From QHBQ01 sp038230695 (lineage in GTDB: Bacteria; Chloroflexota; Chloroflexia; QHBQ01): DNA of 25,787 nt. The stretch is from contig JBBRMT010000033.1 in NCBI GenBank assembly GCA_038230695.1, positions 1 through 25,787 on the forward strand, written 5' to 3'. The translations under genes were made by a program, and so were the position numbers. Under the pieces are notes generated by a model, which had not been told where the DNA came from, did not search any database, and saw only the letters and a program-made list of their open reading frames with translations. Positions 24,544 to 25,787 of the stretch are shown here, in pieces. Positions within the stretch are counted from its first letter, which is position 1. Every line of letters starts with the position of its first letter.

Positions 24544-24571
24544 GTAGAAGGTAGAGGGTAGAAGGTAGAAT
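24544..24571. repeat. Heptanucleotide repeat array GTAGAAG
   Basis: Units GTAGAAG, GTAGAGG, GTAGAAG and GTAGAAT, starting two bases after the glmS stop codon and ending seven bases before the stop of the convergent gene. Confidence 0.9.
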
Positions 24572-24578
24572 GGGGAAC

Positions 24579-24929
24579 TTAGGCATAGGTTACTTCGACG
24601 GTGAAGTGCATAGTAGCAACCTCGCGGTACTGCGCTGGTTCGACTGGCTGCCCAATATACCGCGAGTAGGCGGCCTCTAGCTCTCTCACCTCTTGCTCAA
24701 AGTTGATCGGCGGCATGGATAGATTATCCAGACCACTTGGGTTATCCTCAAGGTAGAGATGGGTAGCCTCGGCCAGATTGGACACCGCTTCTTCGATAGT
24801 CTTCCCCTGGCTGACTGTGCCAAGCTCAGGACATTCAGCGACCAACCACTTGTCGCCCTGATAGATGTTGGCAGTCAAATCGAGGCGATGTGTCTCGCCC
24901 TTGACATCGAGGCTCTTTGCGATCGTCAT
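24579..24929 (-). CDS. HicB-like protein without a HicA partner
   Basis: 116 residues. Residues about 15-62 form the HicB fold (LTANIYQGDKWLVAECPELG ... GKTIEEAVSNLAEATHLYLED), a partly degraded RNase-H-like domain found in HicB antitoxins. The C-terminal 50 residues (INFEQEVRELEAAY ... TMHFTVEVTYA) do not look like the usual HTH or ribbon-helix-helix DNA-binding part. HicB normally neutralises the small RNase HicA encoded beside it; no ORF with the HicA pattern occurs in the 83 bp upstream or downstream. It may be a solitary member with another role. ATG 24929 has AAGGAG nine bases upstream. Confidence 0.75.
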   Translation of the reverse strand: MTIAKSLDVKGETHRLDLTANIYQGDKWLVAECPELGTVSQGKTIEEAVSNLAEATHLYLEDNPSGLDNLSMPPINFEQEVRELEAAYSRYIGQPVEPAQYREVATMHFTVEVTYA

Positions 24930-24980
24930 CCTGGCACTCTCCTTGCCACTTCTTGCCTTACCAATATGACTTACAAGGTA

Positions 24981-25009
24981 ATTATAGCATAGTCTATGCC
25001 GCTTCCCAA
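24981..25009 (-). promoter_or_regulatory. HicB promoter with a 13-bp palindrome
   Basis: -35 TTGGGA (25004-25009), 17 bp, -10 TATAAT (24981-24986) with a TGC extension. GCATAG-T-CTATGC (24987-24999), a perfect palindrome, abuts the -10 box inside the spacer and is a good candidate operator. The -35 lies four bases past the stop of the upstream TPR gene, so hicB has its own promoter. Confidence 0.65.
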
Positions 25010-25012
25010 TGT

Positions 25013-25787
25013 CTATCTGGTACTTCCTTGAAGCTCCTTATCCAATAGCGCGGTGATGCGCTCCAACCTTATTGGCGATTGCATTTCTCCAAAGATGGCG
25101 GCAGCCTCAGTCAGGGCCGCCTTTATCTTGGCGCGGTTCTCCTCGCTCGGCTCGACTGCCTGCCGCTGGATTAGCGTCTGGGCGTACCGTTCCAACGTAT
25201 TAGCCCGCTGGAAGAAACTACTTTCCTCGCTGTTTAGCCTCGCTTGGTAATACCTCTCCGCTTCATCCCACTCTCCCAGCGCAGTGTACAACAGGGCATA
25301 AGCATTATCGCGGAACATCTCGCTGCCCTGCTCCTTGTCTGGAGTGCTACGTTTCAGCGCGGCAAGGTGATGGCGAATGTGTTCGCGGTTGCCGCCGATA
25401 ACGTGATAAACCGCCATCTCCCATACGAAACGGCTGTTGGACAGGGTGCGCTTGTGGAGGATGTTTAGCTCCTTCAAGGCGGCAACATACCAAGTGTTGG
25501 GGTCGCCGACCTGAAGGATCAACTCGGCGATGCGCTCACTGATCATGTCTATGAAGACACGATTGGCGCTGTTGTGTACCAGATCGTAGAAGTCGCGCAG
25601 ATGGCTTTCCGCCTGTTGCAGGTAGCCACAATAGATATAGGTGGTGATCACATCGGAGAGCGCGGTATAGCGAACGGCGAGGGTTGGCGCGTCCTGATAA
25701 ACTGTCAGCACCTTGTCCGCATATTCGATGCCGATAGGATGAAGACCGTCATTTGCGTGGAAGCGGGCCAGGGTGGCATAGGCAATG
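25013..25787 (-). CDS. TPR-type helical repeat protein, 5' end outside window
   Basis: The reverse frame is open from the window edge (first full codon at 25786) to the stop at 25013, 257 residues. It is all helical, with TPR-like pairs such as 'YATLARFHANDGLHPIGIEYADKVL', 'DVITTYIYCGYLQQAESHLRDFYDL' and 'ALLYTALGEWDEAERYYQARL'. This kind of C-terminus is common in large signal-transducing ATPases and MalT/LuxR-like regulators, but the N-terminal domains are not in the window, so the type cannot be told. A GTG at 25711 is internal, not the start. Confidence 0.75.
   Translation of the reverse strand, partial: IAYATLARFHANDGLHPIGIEYADKVLTVYQDAPTLAVRYTALSDVITTYIYCGYLQQAESHLRDFYDLVHNSANRVFIDMISERIAELILQVGDPNTWYVAALKELNILHKRTLSNSRFVWEMAVYHVIGGNREHIRHHLAALKRSTPDKEQGSEMFRDNAYALLYTALGEWDEAERYYQARLNSEESSFFQRANTLERYAQTLIQRQAVEPSEENRAKIKAALTEAAAIFGEMQSPIRLERITALLDKELQGSTR

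Noticed and set aside
24930..25012. A small hicA toxin gene beside the HicB-like gene
   Set aside because: The gap is 83 bp, filled by the promoter and palindrome; no frame carries the HicA G-x-H pattern.

Overview
The window looks like chromosomal DNA of a member of the Chloroflexota. That placement is an inference from style rather than from a marker gene: GC-rich coding sequence, secreted proteins with Pro/Thr linkers of the 'TATPVPPTAT' kind, S-layer homology domains on a secreted hydrolase, and several families of short dispersed repeats. Most genes are housekeeping or cell-envelope genes. I see no phage, no complete transposon and no CRISPR array.

Layout. 1-1065 (-) is the 5' part of a membrane-anchored sortase whose 3' end lies outside the window. 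1264-5250 (+) holds a YitT-type membrane protein, an internally duplicated membrane protein of unknown function, and a large M20-peptidase-like protein that has lost its metal ligands and catalytic acids. 5264-6310 (-) is GAPDH, with a long leader. 6311-7190 has no credible gene but is packed with imperfect palindromic repeats. 7191-9554 (-) is a secreted multidomain amidase with three SLH domains. 9854-13005 (-) is a two-gene membrane operon (a GT-C-like protein and an LPG-synthase-TM/UPF0104 protein), and a second GT-C-like gene (13240-15366, +) diverges from it. 15628-16776 (+) is an HtrA/DegP protease with a strong terminator. 17033-17662 (-) is a double winged-helix regulator, followed by tRNA-Pro(UGG). 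18050-18931 (-) is a lipoprotein divergent from a histidine phosphatase (19034-19711, +). 19792-21763 (-) encodes molybdate transporter parts ModB and ModA without ModC. A Fur-family regulator (21945-22430, -) diverges from glmS (22685-24541, +). The window ends with an orphan HicB-like protein and the 3' part of a TPR protein.

The most striking theme is repeat DNA and its effect on proteins. Three families occur: (a) GTAGGGGC-type imperfect palindromes, (b) short arrays of 7-bp units that sit at gene ends, and (c) a G-rich element with core GGGGAGGRTTGGGGTGGG. All three enter reading frames without breaking them. The second GT-C-like protein carries about 70 residues made entirely of such DNA. 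The lipoprotein uses a copy as the charged start of its signal peptide. The UPF0104 protein and ModB end inside repeats.

A second theme is regulatory dyads placed precisely on strong promoters. A 7-1-7 palindrome lies in the spacer of the fur-family promoter, and a 24-bp dyad lies in its leader. A 13-bp palindrome abuts the -10 box of hicB. An 8-bp-arm dyad lies between the sortase promoter and its start codon. At the lipoprotein gene, and possibly the first GT-C-like gene, the predicted transcript begins at or next to the start codon, which suggests leaderless mRNAs.
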